Assembly: GCA_015063605.1 (NCBI GenBank)
Contig: SVTV01000020.1
Location: 1 to 58,435, forward strand
DNA length: 58,435 nt
Direction of reading: 5' to 3'
DNA from: Oscillospiraceae bacterium
GTDB taxonomy: Bacteria > Bacillota > Clostridia > Oscillospirales > SIG627
Shown here one piece after another: positions 24,273 through 32,859 of this stretch. The notes beneath the pieces were generated by a model. That model had not been told where the DNA came from. It saw only the letters and a program-made list of their open reading frames with translations, and ran no database searches. A program made the position numbers and the translations under genes. Numbering within the stretch: the stretch's first letter is position 1; each line of letters begins with the position of its first letter.

Positions 24273-24401
24273 TTATAACCGCAAAAGTACCGTTGATTAT
24301 AAAGTTTTTAGGTTTATAACCGCAAAAGTACGGAAAATTCGAAAGTTTTGCGGATAGAATTACAAATTACCGTTGACTTTGCGCGAAAATTTGAGTATAC
24401 T
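24273..24401 (+). promoter_or_regulatory. Repeat-bearing promoter of AAA/DUF4143 gene 2
   Basis: An 18-base direct repeat TTATAACCGCAAAAGTAC occurs at 24273-24290 and 24314-24331, 41 bases apart (about four helical turns). Promoter: -35 TTGACT (24373-24378), 17-base spacer, -10 TATACT (24396-24401). The string ACCGTTGA recurs after the first repeat and across the -35. This suggests a dedicated operator. Confidence 0.7.
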
Positions 24402-24423
24402 ATAGGTGTGGGAGGTGTTTGAT

Positions 24424-25632
24424 ATGATATTAAGACCCGAATATGTAGACAAGATCATAACATACATGGACACGCCTTTTGTAAAGATCCTTACGGGTGT
24501 GCGCCGATGCGGAAAATCCACCATAATGAAAATGCTTCGAAATAAGATCGAAAGCAGAGGCGTTGAAGGTGAACGCATCATCGGATATAATTTCGATTCT
24601 CTTGAATATGAGGGCATGACCGCCAAAGCCTTATACTCCGAGATAAAGGAAAAGCTTTCCTCAAATGGAAAGACTTATCTTTTCCTTGATGAGATACAGG
24701 AGATAGACGGATGGGAAAAGGTCGTCAATTCACTTATGTCCGACTGCGATGTGGATATTTATGTGACGGGCTCCAATTCAAGGATGATGTCCTCGGAGAT
24801 ATCCACCTATCTTACGGGACGTTATATCTCATTCCGTATCTACCCTCTTTCCTTTTCCGAGTATCTGAGCTTTCGTAAGGAATATACCTCGGTCGGTGAT
24901 CCGAAGAATGAGCTTGCCCGCTATCTGCAATTGGGCGGCTTTCCCGCAATTCATCTCAGGGAATATACAAAGGAAGAGGCATATCCGATAGTAAAGGATA
25001 TTTATAATTCCACCGTATTTACCGATATCGTAAAGAGAAACAATATACGCAAGGTGGATCAGTTCGAGCGGGTCGTAAGATACGTTTTTGACAATGTGGG
25101 AAATACCTTTTCCGCATCTTCTGTCACAAAGTATCTCAAAAGCGAACGGCGTTCTATTGATAATGAGACGGTATACAATTATCTGAGTAAGCTGGAAAGC
25201 GCATATATACTCCACCGCTGCGAAAGATTCGATATCAAGGGCAAGGAGATATTGAAAACACAGGAAAAGTTTTATCTTTCCGATCCCGCATTTTTGTACA
25301 GTGTTCTCGGATATAACGTTGACAGTATTTCGGCTATGCTTGAAAATATCGTATACCTGGAGCTTCTGAGACGGGGATATGATGTGTGCGTGGGCAAGAA
25401 TGACAGCTTTGAGATCGATTTTATCGCAACGAGACGTGAAGAAAAAATTTATGTTCAGGTTGCAAAGGAGATAGGAAGCGAAAGCACAAGAGAGCGGGAA
25501 TATAACCGTTTATTGGAGATAGAGGATAATTATCCGAAGTATGTTCTCCTGTACGATGACCGTGCGGGAGGAAATTACAAGGGTATAAAAACAGTTCATA
25601 TCGCAGATTTTCTCTTGAGTAAGGAATTTTAA
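24424..25632 (+). CDS. AAA family ATPase with DUF4143 C-terminal domain (copy 2)
   Basis: A 402-residue protein with the same layout as the 16803-18098 product: Walker A GVRRCGKS (25-32), Walker B TYLFLDEIQE (84-93), VTGSNSRMM sensor, and a DUF4143 region with EKFYLSDPAFLYS and FEIDFIATRREEKIYVQV, the latter resembling a nuclease-like core. Biological role unknown. The ATG at 24424 is chosen because GGAGGT lies eight bases upstream. The longer frame starts inside the promoter region. The leader is only about 16 bases. A 52-bp repeat containing its terminator begins directly after the stop. Confidence 0.85.
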   Translation: MILRPEYVDKIITYMDTPFVKILTGVRRCGKSTIMKMLRNKIESRGVEGERIIGYNFDSLEYEGMTAKALYSEIKEKLSSNGKTYLFLDEIQEIDGWEKVVNSLMSDCDVDIYVTGSNSRMMSSEISTYLTGRYISFRIYPLSFSEYLSFRKEYTSVGDPKNELARYLQLGGFPAIHLREYTKEEAYPIVKDIYNSTVFTDIVKRNNIRKVDQFERVVRYVFDNVGNTFSASSVTKYLKSERRSIDNETVYNYLSKLESAYILHRCERFDIKGKEILKTQEKFYLSDPAFLYSVLGYNVDSISAMLENIVYLELLRRGYDVCVGKNDSFEIDFIATRREEKIYVQVAKEIGSESTREREYNRLLEIEDNYPKYVLLYDDRAGGNYKGIKTVHIADFLLSKEF

Positions 25633-25684
25633 CACACATAAAAACAAAAGACTTGTAACCGTTACCTCGGCTGCAAGTCTTTTT
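25633..25684 (+). repeat. 52-bp direct repeat with terminator, copy 1
   Basis: Identical to 27148-27199. It includes a terminator whose stem AAAAGACTTG (25646-25655) pairs with CAAGTCTTTT (25674-25683), with trailing T. It begins right after the TAA of the AAA/DUF4143 gene. The two copies enclose the ART-like/Xre gene pair. Confidence 0.95.
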
Positions 25685-25709
25685 TATAATATATCATAAT
25701 AGCAGTTGG

Positions 25710-25737
25710 AAAATTGTGCGTGCCGACGCACAATTTT
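25710..25737. terminator. 12-bp perfect hairpin
   Basis: AAAATTGTGCGT and ACGCACAATTTT around a 4-base loop. It could act in both directions. It separates the AAA gene's terminator from the toxin-antitoxin promoter. Confidence 0.6.
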
Positions 25738-25796
25738 GTTAAGCGCATGTTTTTGTTCGCACAGCAGTTGTTTGCGCTTATTATATCATATTATCC

Positions 25797-25825
25797 TTGA
25801 CAAACTACTCCTGCAGGAGTATAAT
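25797..25825 (+). promoter_or_regulatory. Promoter and palindromic operator of the ART-like/Xre pair
   Basis: Consensus -35 TTGACA (25797-25802), 17-base spacer, consensus -10 TATAAT (25820-25825). The 14-bp perfect palindrome ACTCCTGCAGGAGT (25807-25820) fills the spacer, the expected place for repression by the Xre protein of the operon. Confidence 0.8.
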
Positions 25826-25853
25826 ATAGACGGAGATTGGAGATGATAGCTTT

Positions 25854-26531
25854 ATGATAAGAAAATTATATCATGGCTCCGCAAAGATCATTGAAAAGCC
25901 GATTTTCGGATACGGGAAATCGTACAATGATTACGGACTCGGCTTTTATTGCACCGACAGTCTTGAAATGGCTAAAGAATGGGGCGTCGGAAAAGATAAT
26001 GACGGTTACGCCAATTGCTATGAGATAGAGTGTGACGGACTTAAAATATTGGAACTTAACGGAGACGGATACTGTATCCTGCATTGGCTTACGGTTTTGC
26101 TTAAAAACCGTGAATTTGATATTCCGTCGGGGCTTGCTTCGGAGGCTAAGGAATATCTTACCGATAATTTCTCTGTAGAATACGAAAAGTATGATGCCAT
26201 CATCGGATACCGTGCGGATGACAGCTATTTTTCCTTTGCGCAGGATTTTATCAACGGTACTATCTCATACCGTCAGCTCAATAATGCAATGCACTTGGGA
26301 AAGCTCGGCTTACAGTTCGTACTGAAAAGCCCGGAGGCCTTTGAGCGCATCCGTTTTATCGGAAGCGAAATAGCGGATAAGGATGAATGGTACACAAGAA
26401 AGACGATGCGTGATAAAGCGGCACGACGGGAATATTTCGACACCGAGAAAAACAAACGCATGAGGGGAGATCTGTACATCATGCAGATCTTAGATGAGGA
26501 GATGAAGAACGGTGATCCACGCTTACGATAA
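25854..26531 (+). CDS. DUF3990-like ADP-ribosyltransferase-fold toxin candidate
   Basis: A 225-residue protein with ART-fold features of DUF3990: LYHGSAKIIEKP at the N-terminus, DYGLGFYCTD (the DFGxGFY-like motif) near residue 26, and a late LQFVLKSPEAF strand-helix. Such proteins are placed with NAD-dependent ADP-ribosylating toxins, but the target here is unknown. The next gene overlaps it by 20 bases and carries an Xre helix-turn-helix, giving a toxin-first two-gene module with its own palindromic operator. The module lies between two 52-bp direct repeats. Confidence 0.75.
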   Translation: MIRKLYHGSAKIIEKPIFGYGKSYNDYGLGFYCTDSLEMAKEWGVGKDNDGYANCYEIECDGLKILELNGDGYCILHWLTVLLKNREFDIPSGLASEAKEYLTDNFSVEYEKYDAIIGYRADDSYFSFAQDFINGTISYRQLNNAMHLGKLGLQFVLKSPEAFERIRFIGSEIADKDEWYTRKTMRDKAARREYFDTEKNKRMRGDLYIMQILDEEMKNGDPRLR

Positions 26532-27156
26532 GGTATATCTTGAAAAAGCACGGACAAACTTAGGGCGTATGCTTGATTTTGCGGTATATGATCTGGAATA
26601 CGATATGGAGGTTTTCTTCGATCTTTTCCTTTCCTCGGGTGTTGCCCGGAGATTTGAAAGCGGTGATTTTTCCTTGATCGCAGGTATGTCGGGAATAGAG
26701 CTTGCGTACAAGGTATTGGAGTGCCTCGGAAGAGATCACGAACGCATAAAACCGAGATTTACCCAAAACAGAAGTCCCGAGTATTGGACGGGTTGGGCGT
26801 TGGCATACTATCAATGGGAAACAGCCTTAAGCTTTTCCGAAATAACGCAATATATTCCCATAAAGGATATCGCCGATCTGTATTCACCGTACCATGAAAT
26901 GGATATACGGCAATTCACCGATAAAATGAATGAGCTTTACGGTCGTGCAAAAACAGAAACGAATCTCAGAATATTACGAAAAAAAGCGGGGCTGACGCAA
27001 AAGGAGCTTGCAGAGATGTCGGGCGTTCCCTTGCGTACCGTACAGCAGTATGAGCAGCGCCGTAAGGATATAAACAAGGCGAGAGCCGAATATGTCGTGG
27101 CATTGTCCAAGGTCTTGTACTGCGATGCAGAGGATCTTCTTGAAAAGCACACATAA
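26512..27156 (+). CDS. Xre-type antitoxin/regulator
   Basis: A 214-residue protein. An N-terminal region of about 130 residues, unassigned by me, is followed by a clear Xre helix-turn-helix (LRILRKKAGLTQKELAEMSG, then VPLRTVQQYEQ) at about 155-205. The GTG start (26512) lies inside the upstream gene and follows GAGGAGATGAAGAAC, so the two are translationally coupled. It is likely the antitoxin and repressor of the palindrome at 25807-25820. Its stop codon lies inside the second 52-bp repeat, which supplies its terminator. Confidence 0.75.
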   Translation: MIHAYDKVYLEKARTNLGRMLDFAVYDLEYDMEVFFDLFLSSGVARRFESGDFSLIAGMSGIELAYKVLECLGRDHERIKPRFTQNRSPEYWTGWALAYYQWETALSFSEITQYIPIKDIADLYSPYHEMDIRQFTDKMNELYGRAKTETNLRILRKKAGLTQKELAEMSGVPLRTVQQYEQRRKDINKARAEYVVALSKVLYCDAEDLLEKHT

Positions 27157-27199
27157 AAACAAAAGACTTGTAACCGTTACCTCGGCTGCAAGTCTTTTT
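27148..27199 (+). repeat. 52-bp direct repeat with terminator, copy 2
   Basis: Perfect copy of 25633-25684. Here the repeat also encodes the last residue and stop of the Xre gene. It forms a convergent terminator with the GntP gene on the opposite strand. Confidence 0.95.
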
Positions 27200-27222
27200 C
27201 GCTATTGTTTACTATTTACTTT

Positions 27223-28572
27223 TTATGCTATTATTCCCCATACAAATGCGAGAAGGAGCGATACGATAACGGGGATGATACATGATGTGACGCATATATC
27301 GAGATACGATTCCTTATGGGTGCAATGTGATACCGCAAGGAGCGTGAGCACCGCGCCGTTGTGAGGAAGAGTGTCGAGACCGCCGGAGGCAAGAGACGCT
27401 ATTCTGTGGAGATATTCGGGATTCATTCCCTCAGCGACCGCTTTTTCAAGATACTGGGGAGCCAATGTCTCCAAAGCTATAGACATACCGCCCGAAGCCG
27501 AGCCCGTTGCACCTGCAAGAACGTTGACAGCAACAGCCTCGGAGAAAAGTATGGAGCCGGGCATATTGAGCATGGCATTCTTGAGAAGGGTGAATCCGGG
27601 AACCACCTTTACAACGGAGCCGAAGCCGACAGCACACGCCGTATTCATTATGGCGGTAAGAGATCCGTTTGCACCGTCGCTTATGGCGGGAAGGAGTATC
27701 TTGAATTGACGGATATTCATAAGGCATGTGACGATTATACCGCCTGCCAATGCCACAACTATCGACTGATTTGCATCCCATTCAACTATTCCCGCATTTT
27801 TTAGAACGGGAGGAAGAACATTGAGCATAAGAACGACAACTATAAGAGGAATAAGACCGCTTAACCAATGCCACTTGGGAAGAAGAGATGCATCGATGGT
27901 CTTTTCCACAAATTTCTTGTCTTCCTCGAAGTGAAGTCCCTTTTTGCGTGCTTCGCGGCATCTCCATTCAAGATATAAGTAACCGGGAATTGCAATAAGT
28001 ATTGCGGCTATGATACTCATTACGGGTGCCGCCGCAGCTGTTGTTCCGTAATATTTTGTGGGAATGATGTTCTGTATCTGAGGTGTGCCGGGAATTGCGG
28101 TCATGGTTATACCGAAGGCGCCGAAGGCTATGGCACCGGGGAGAAGCGTTCTGGGAAGATCGGCTTCACGGTAGATGGCGTAGCCCATGGGATATATAAC
28201 GAATACCACGACAAAAAGTGATATACCGCCGTATGTCATGAGAAGGCAGGGGATGACTACCGCCGCAACGGCAAATTTCGCACCTATGAGAGAAACGAGC
28301 TTATTTGCCAACGAACGTGCGGAGCCCGTCATATCCATAAGCTTTCCGTATACTGCACCTAAGAAGAATGCGGGGAACCATGATACTATATAATCGGCAG
28401 TACCCCTTATATAATCGCCCATGTAGGCTTCAAGAATATTGAGACCGCCCAAAACGGCAACGAAGACCGCACAAAGAGGCGCTACCCATATTATGGAATG
28501 ACCCTTGTATGCAAGATATATAAGCAGACAAAGACCGATGACGATACCCAGTAAAGAAACAAACGATTCCAT
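27223..28572 (-). CDS. GntP family permease
   Basis: A 449-residue integral membrane protein of the gluconate:proton symporter (GntP) family, importing gluconate or a related small carboxylate. It has a dozen hydrophobic segments and family patterns including ALIGxKFAVAAVVIPxLLMTYGG-like and AIPGTPQIQNIIPTKY, with a late GGLDTLPHNGAVLT. The ATG at 28572 is preferred over the codons to 28590 because AAAGGA lies seven bases upstream. It has its own promoter. No sugar-acid enzyme gene is adjacent, so the substrate is open. Confidence 0.88.
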   Translation of the reverse strand: MESFVSLLGIVIGLCLLIYLAYKGHSIIWVAPLCAVFVAVLGGLNILEAYMGDYIRGTADYIVSWFPAFFLGAVYGKLMDMTGSARSLANKLVSLIGAKFAVAAVVIPCLLMTYGGISLFVVVFVIYPMGYAIYREADLPRTLLPGAIAFGAFGITMTAIPGTPQIQNIIPTKYYGTTAAAAPVMSIIAAILIAIPGYLYLEWRCREARKKGLHFEEDKKFVEKTIDASLLPKWHWLSGLIPLIVVVLMLNVLPPVLKNAGIVEWDANQSIVVALAGGIIVTCLMNIRQFKILLPAISDGANGSLTAIMNTACAVGFGSVVKVVPGFTLLKNAMLNMPGSILFSEAVAVNVLAGATGSASGGMSIALETLAPQYLEKAVAEGMNPEYLHRIASLASGGLDTLPHNGAVLTLLAVSHCTHKESYLDICVTSCIIPVIVSLLLAFVWGIIA

Positions 28573-28650
28573 TGGTGATCCTTTCCGCAAAGGCTTATAA
28601 AGCTTTCGCTGTGTCCCGTTTTATATATGAAGTTTTTGAAGGACACTTCA

Positions 28651-28679
28651 ATTATACATTCATTTTATTCAAATGTCAA
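28651..28679 (-). promoter_or_regulatory. Promoter of the GntP permease gene
   Basis: On the minus strand, -35 TTGACA (28674-28679), 17-base spacer, -10 TATAAT (28651-28656). Confidence 0.8.
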
Positions 28680-28707
28680 TATAAATACTTACTTCCGCAG
28701 AAAACAA

Positions 28708-29661
28708 TTATGCTCGGGAAAATCCGGGAATGTCCTGTGCGAATATGAATTCATATCCGTTTTTGTACATGATCTCGCACGCCTTGAGAAGCTTTTCTCC
28801 GTGATCCTTCTGATATGCGTAGTAATCGGGGTAGAAATACTGCTCATGACCGCCTATTCCCGCAAATTCATGCTTGACAGTGGGCTCGTATTCCTTCTCC
28901 ATTTCCTCAAGGGTGGAAAGATTCACCACGTTTCCGTATGTAAGAAGGCATTTGAAATGCACCTTCAATTCCTCGTTGTAGACGGTCTTCAGATTATACG
29001 CCGTCTCCTCAAGCTCCTTGGGGCTTATGTGGTTGTATGCACAGAGAGACCTTGCGATAGCCTTATTGAGCCCCGTTCTTGTGTAGAGCCTCGTTTCCGG
29101 TTGGCGGTTATGCATAAGACGTGCTGCATGACCGTAAGGCAGGCTTGACGGGTCGCCGTCGTACTCCCTCGTTTCGCCTTCGGTGGAATTTATGAGTATT
29201 ATTCCGTTATCCGCCAAGGCACGGCACCCATCACGGCTTATGGGACGCCAATGGGAGCATACGGCTTTTGAAAAGCTGTTTTCCCCCGCAAATCTCAAAA
29301 CCTCGTTTTTAGTCAGAAGAAGATCCTTTTTCACAGACTCATACGAAGCGTTTATCAGGGGATAATCGGGAAATTCCTGCAGGGAATGAAATCCGAATTT
29401 AAGCCACTCCGAGGCTTTTTCCCATTCATCCTTATATTTATCCGTCATTTCCCGAAGAGTGAACTCGTCTGTGCCGTAAAAATAGTCGGTGCGGTAGAAG
29501 ACGTTCATCTGAGCCTTGAAGCCGTACCTTTCGTGGGCTTCCTTAAAATATTTCAAATAGAAGTGATCGAAAACGGAATCATGCTCATATCGGGTAAGGT
29601 CTCTGAAGAGCCATATGACGTCATCGAAATAGAAAAAGCATTTTTTTGAAATACCGTTCAT
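28708..29661 (-). CDS. Polysaccharide deacetylase-like (NodB-fold) protein
   Basis: A 317-residue, apparently cytoplasmic protein. It shows an N-terminal CFFYFDDVIW strand with paired Asp, LKFGFHSLQEFPDYP around residues 87-102 (an H-containing motif like the second NodB motif), and VCSHWRPISRDGCRAL later. These suggest the NodB/polysaccharide-deacetylase fold with a metal site, but the canonical HxxxH spacing is not clear. The substrate is unknown and activity is uncertain. It lies downstream of the YgjV-like gene (36-base gap) in the same orientation, preceded by GAAAGG. Confidence 0.6.
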   Translation of the reverse strand: MNGISKKCFFYFDDVIWLFRDLTRYEHDSVFDHFYLKYFKEAHERYGFKAQMNVFYRTDYFYGTDEFTLREMTDKYKDEWEKASEWLKFGFHSLQEFPDYPLINASYESVKKDLLLTKNEVLRFAGENSFSKAVCSHWRPISRDGCRALADNGIILINSTEGETREYDGDPSSLPYGHAARLMHNRQPETRLYTRTGLNKAIARSLCAYNHISPKELEETAYNLKTVYNEELKVHFKCLLTYGNVVNLSTLEEMEKEYEPTVKHEFAGIGGHEQYFYPDYYAYQKDHGEKLLKACEIMYKNGYEFIFAQDIPGFSRA

Positions 29662-29697
29662 TTTTCAACATACCTTTCTCTGCAGTAAAATACTGCC

Positions 29698-30216
29698 TCA
29701 AGCCTTATTCTCCGAAGACTTCTTTACGTCATGGCGTACTATACCGATAATGATGGACGCCATGGCAAGAAGCTCGTTTACGGCTCCGGTATACGCACCG
29801 TGGACTATGTTGTACACAAGCCAGCACGGTCCCACAAAGAGGGAAACGATGCGGATATGACTTGCCTTTTTCATCCACAGAGCTATGGTGGAAAGCACCG
29901 AGCCCAATATGGGGAGGATGCTCCATCCGTCCTGCCATGTAAGGATACCCGTTCCTATCATTGCTATGATGAATACATAGAGCCATATGGGGGAGGATGC
30001 CCACTTTTTATCATTCTGCGAGAATATTGCCGTACGGACAAAGGATATAGAGTCTATACATCCGCCCGTAACGGCGCCGACCATAAATAATTGAATGCAG
30101 AACATAGCGCTTGCTATCATCTGGAAAAGCATTACCTTTTCACGCTTTTTGTATTGAAAGGAAATGAGAGAGCAGGCAATGCCGATAAGTCCGACAGCCT
30201 GAGCGGCAATATTCAT
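29698..30216 (-). CDS. YgjV family membrane protein
   Basis: A 172-residue inner-membrane protein with six predicted spans. It begins AAQAVGLIGIACSLISFQYKK and contains DSISFVRTAIFSQNDKKWA and VGPCWLVYNIVHGAYTGAVNE, which match the YgjV family. Molecular function is not known. GGAGGT lies 15 bases before the ATG, a rather long spacing. It follows trpB by 48 bases and may be read from the T-box-controlled transcript. Confidence 0.75.
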   Translation of the reverse strand: MNIAAQAVGLIGIACSLISFQYKKREKVMLFQMIASAMFCIQLFMVGAVTGGCIDSISFVRTAIFSQNDKKWASSPIWLYVFIIAMIGTGILTWQDGWSILPILGSVLSTIALWMKKASHIRIVSLFVGPCWLVYNIVHGAYTGAVNELLAMASIIIGIVRHDVKKSSENKA

Positions 30217-30264
30217 CTGAACCTTGGTTACCTCCGACGGAAAGTGATTCGAAATTTAATAATA

Positions 30265-31500
30265 TTATAATGTGTATTTTGCAAGATAATTTTCGCCGTA
30301 GCCGTAATTTTCTATTATATAGTCCACGTCCTTATCGCCTCTGCCGCTGAGACAAGCGAGAACGGCACCGCCGCGCTTGTTGTTTTCCTTAGCATACTTT
30401 ATGGCATAAGCTACTGCGTGGGAGCTTTCGAGAGCGGGGATTATTCCCTCGTACTTGGAAAGAAGGAAGAATGCTTCAACCGCCTCTTCGTCGGAAACGG
30501 GAACGTAAGTCGTTCTGCCGATATCCTTGAGGAATGCGTGCTCGGGGCCTACAGAGGGGTAATCGAGACCGCTGGCGATGGAGTAAACGGGAGCGGGGTC
30601 GCCGTTTTCATCCTTCAGCATATAGCTTTCAAAGCCGTGCATGATACCGGGAGTACCGTAAGCCATGGAAGCCGCATGATCGCCCATTTTGGGGCCCTTT
30701 CCGAGAGGCTCAACACCGTAAATATCAACGGGATCGTCGAGGAAAGGTGTGAACATACCGATAGAGTTACTGCCGCCGCCCACACATGCTATTACAGCAT
30801 CGGGGAAGTTGCCCGTCATTTCCAAAAACTGTTCCCTTGCCTCAGAGCCTATTACCATCTGAAAATCTCTTACCATAAGGGGGAAGGGATGAGGACCCAA
30901 TGCACTGCCGATGCAGTAGATGGCATCCTTGTACTGCTTTGCATAGGAATCGAATGCGGAGTCAACAGCCTCCTTCAAGGTTGCAAGTCCGTGTGTGGCT
31001 TCAACGATCTTCGCACCCAATATCTTCATACGTGCAACGTTGGGAGCCTGCTTTGCAATATCCACAGTACCCATGTGTATCTCACATTCCAATCCGAAAT
31101 ACGCCGCCGCCGTGGCAAGGGCAACACCGTGCTGACCTGCGCCCGTTTCGGCGATAAGCTTCTTTTTGCCCATGAATTTGGCAAGAAGTCCCTCACCCAT
31201 GCAGTGATTGAGCTTATGTGCACCCGTGTGGTTAAGATCCTCACGCTTCAGATATATCTGCGTGTTGCCGAAAAGCTTCGACAGTCTTTCGCAATGGTAA
31301 ACGGGAGTGGGTCTTCCCTGAAATTCTTTTCTTATTCTTCTCAATTCGCTTATAAACTGCGCCGAATGGCATATGGTCTTGTAAGCATCTCTTATCTCTT
31401 CAAAAGCGGGCTTCAATTCATCGGATATCATAGCTCCGCCGTGTGTTCCGAAATATCCGTTCTCATCGGGGTAATTCTTAAAATATCTCTTGTAATCCAT
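30265..31500 (-). CDS. trpB: Tryptophan synthase beta chain
   Basis: Condenses indole with serine to tryptophan, using PLP. The 411 residues match TrpB1: [13 protein letters not shown], the PLP lysine in [23 protein letters not shown], the phosphate loop [10 protein letters not shown], and a C-terminal LSGRGDKD. The rest of the trp pathway, including trpA, is not adjacent, so the enzyme may salvage free indole or take indole from an unlinked TrpA. Expression is controlled by a tryptophan T-box immediately upstream. AAAGGAAATATATATA precedes the ATG. Confidence 0.93.
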   Translation of the reverse strand: MDYKRYFKNYPDENGYFGTHGGAMISDELKPAFEEIRDAYKTICHSAQFISELRRIRKEFQGRPTPVYHCERLSKLFGNTQIYLKREDLNHTGAHKLNHCMGEGLLAKFMGKKKLIAETGAGQHGVALATAAAYFGLECEIHMGTVDIAKQAPNVARMKILGAKIVEATHGLATLKEAVDSAFDSYAKQYKDAIYCIGSALGPHPFPLMVRDFQMVIGSEAREQFLEMTGNFPDAVIACVGGGSNSIGMFTPFLDDPVDIYGVEPLGKGPKMGDHAASMAYGTPGIMHGFESYMLKDENGDPAPVYSIASGLDYPSVGPEHAFLKDIGRTTYVPVSDEEAVEAFFLLSKYEGIIPALESSHAVAYAIKYAKENNKRGGAVLACLSGRGDKDVDYIIENYGYGENYLAKYTL

Positions 31501-31525
31501 TATATATATTTCCTTTCGATTGATT

Positions 31526-31800
31526 TACAAAAACAAAAAACCGTCCTTGTGAAAAAACTCACCAAGGACGGATGTTATCCGCGGTACCACCTTGTTTTGC
31601 GCATAGCGCACACTTTTACGAAATGCCGGCACATTTCCCGCCCTCTAACGCAGGCGAAGCGTCATCGACTAATCAGGGATTCTTTCCCCTTTGTCAACAC
31701 CCTCAACGGTCCATTTACGATACCGCATTTGCCACGGGGCTCTCAGCTGCCCCCGCTCTCTGTAAGCTGCGCTTATCGTTTTATCTCCGCATCAACGGTT
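31526..31800 (-). promoter_or_regulatory. Tryptophan T-box riboswitch of trpB
   Basis: On the minus strand the leader ends with the conserved T-box AAGGTGGTACCGCG (31580-31593). A terminator follows: CCGTCCTTG with CAAGGACGG (31541-31571) and a T-run. The stem I specifier loop shows TGG followed by A at 31711-31713, supporting tRNA-Trp recognition. Uncharged tRNA-Trp would stabilise the antiterminator and allow trpB transcription when tryptophan is low. Confidence 0.92.
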
Positions 31801-31809
31801 TACTGTCAT

Positions 31810-31838
31810 ATGATATCACATGTTTTACGCTTTGTCAA
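31810..31838 (-). promoter_or_regulatory. Promoter of the trpB leader
   Basis: On the minus strand, -35 TTGACA (31833-31838), 17-base spacer, -10 TATCAT (31810-31815), just before the T-box leader. Confidence 0.78.
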
Positions 31839-31865
31839 TAGTTTTTAAAAAAAATTTTTAAAGTA

Positions 31866-31894
31866 TTGATTTGTTTGTCCGTAAGTAGTATAAT
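31866..31894 (+). promoter_or_regulatory. Promoter of the metF - activation gene unit
   Basis: -35 TTGATT (31866-31871), 17-base spacer, -10 TATAAT (31889-31894). The 68 bases to the metF ATG show no SAM or B12 riboswitch core. Confidence 0.75.
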
Positions 31895-31962
31895 ATAGAT
31901 GACGTAAAATTATTATAAAATGAAAAGCACACATTAAGTCCCGCAGAAAGGCATTTATAAAA

Positions 31963-32859
31963 ATGAAGATATCAGAGCTTTTAAAACAAAACAAATTATC
32001 CCTTTCCTTCGAGGTCTTCCCTCCGAAGCTCGAAAGCGCCTTTGACAGCGTAAAAACAGCCACAGAGGAAATAGCTAAATTGAAGCCCTCCTTTATGAGC
32101 GTAACGTACGGTGCAGGCGGCGGCACAAGCAAATATACACTTGAAATTGCTAAAAATATAAAAGAAATGTACGAAGTTCCCACTCTTGCACATCTTACCT
32201 GCGTTTCATCCACAAGAAAAACCGTAAGCGAAAAGATTGAAGCAATAAAGGAAGCGGGTATTACAAATATCATGGCGCTCCGCGGAGACATTCCCTCGGA
32301 TATGCTTGATGCGGACAGAAGCGGATGGGATTACAGATACGCCATAGATCTGGTAAAGGAGCTTAAGGAATCCGATCCCGATCTTTGCATTGGCGGTGCA
32401 TGCTACCCCGAGGTACATCCCGAAAGCGCTACACAGAAGGAGGACATCATCCATCTCAAGGAAAAGGTGGATGCGGGATGCGATTTTCTCACCACTCAGA
32501 TGTTCTTCGATAACAATCTTCTTTACAATTTCCTTTATAAGATAAGAGAAGCCGGCATCACCGTTCCCGTTATCCCGGGAATAATGCCCATTACAAATGC
32601 AAATCAGGTGGAAAGAGCAATAAAGCTTTCCGGATCCTTCATGCCTCAGAGATTCAAGAGCATAGTGGATAAATTCGGTTCCGATCCCGCTGCCATGAAG
32701 CAGGCGGGAATAGCATACGCCACCGATCAGATAATCGACCTTTACGCTAACGGAATTACAAACGTACACGTTTACTCTATGAACAAGCCCGATGTGGCGA
32801 TGAAGATACAAAGCAATCTTTCCGATATTCTCGGAAAAGAGATCCCCACATGGCAATAA
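31963..32859 (+). CDS. metF: 5,10-methylenetetrahydrofolate reductase
   Basis: Reduces methylene-tetrahydrofolate to methyl-tetrahydrofolate using flavin, supplying the methyl group for methionine. The 298 residues match the family: LSFEVFPPK at the start, MSVTYGAGG, HLTCVS, ALRGDIP, GGACYPEVHPES and DFLTTQMFFDN. It is the first gene of a methionine cluster, overlapping the activation-domain gene by 10 bases, with the large methionine synthase gene 0.4 kb further on. Confidence 0.94.
   Translation: MKISELLKQNKLSLSFEVFPPKLESAFDSVKTATEEIAKLKPSFMSVTYGAGGGTSKYTLEIAKNIKEMYEVPTLAHLTCVSSTRKTVSEKIEAIKEAGITNIMALRGDIPSDMLDADRSGWDYRYAIDLVKELKESDPDLCIGGACYPEVHPESATQKEDIIHLKEKVDAGCDFLTTQMFFDNNLLYNFLYKIREAGITVPVIPGIMPITNANQVERAIKLSGSFMPQRFKSIVDKFGSDPAAMKQAGIAYATDQIIDLYANGITNVHVYSMNKPDVAMKIQSNLSDILGKEIPTWQ

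Noticed and set aside
30418..31848. A 476-codon open frame antisense to trpB and its T-box
   Set aside because: It crosses the trpB gene, the T-box terminator and the promoter, and has no recognisable protein features.
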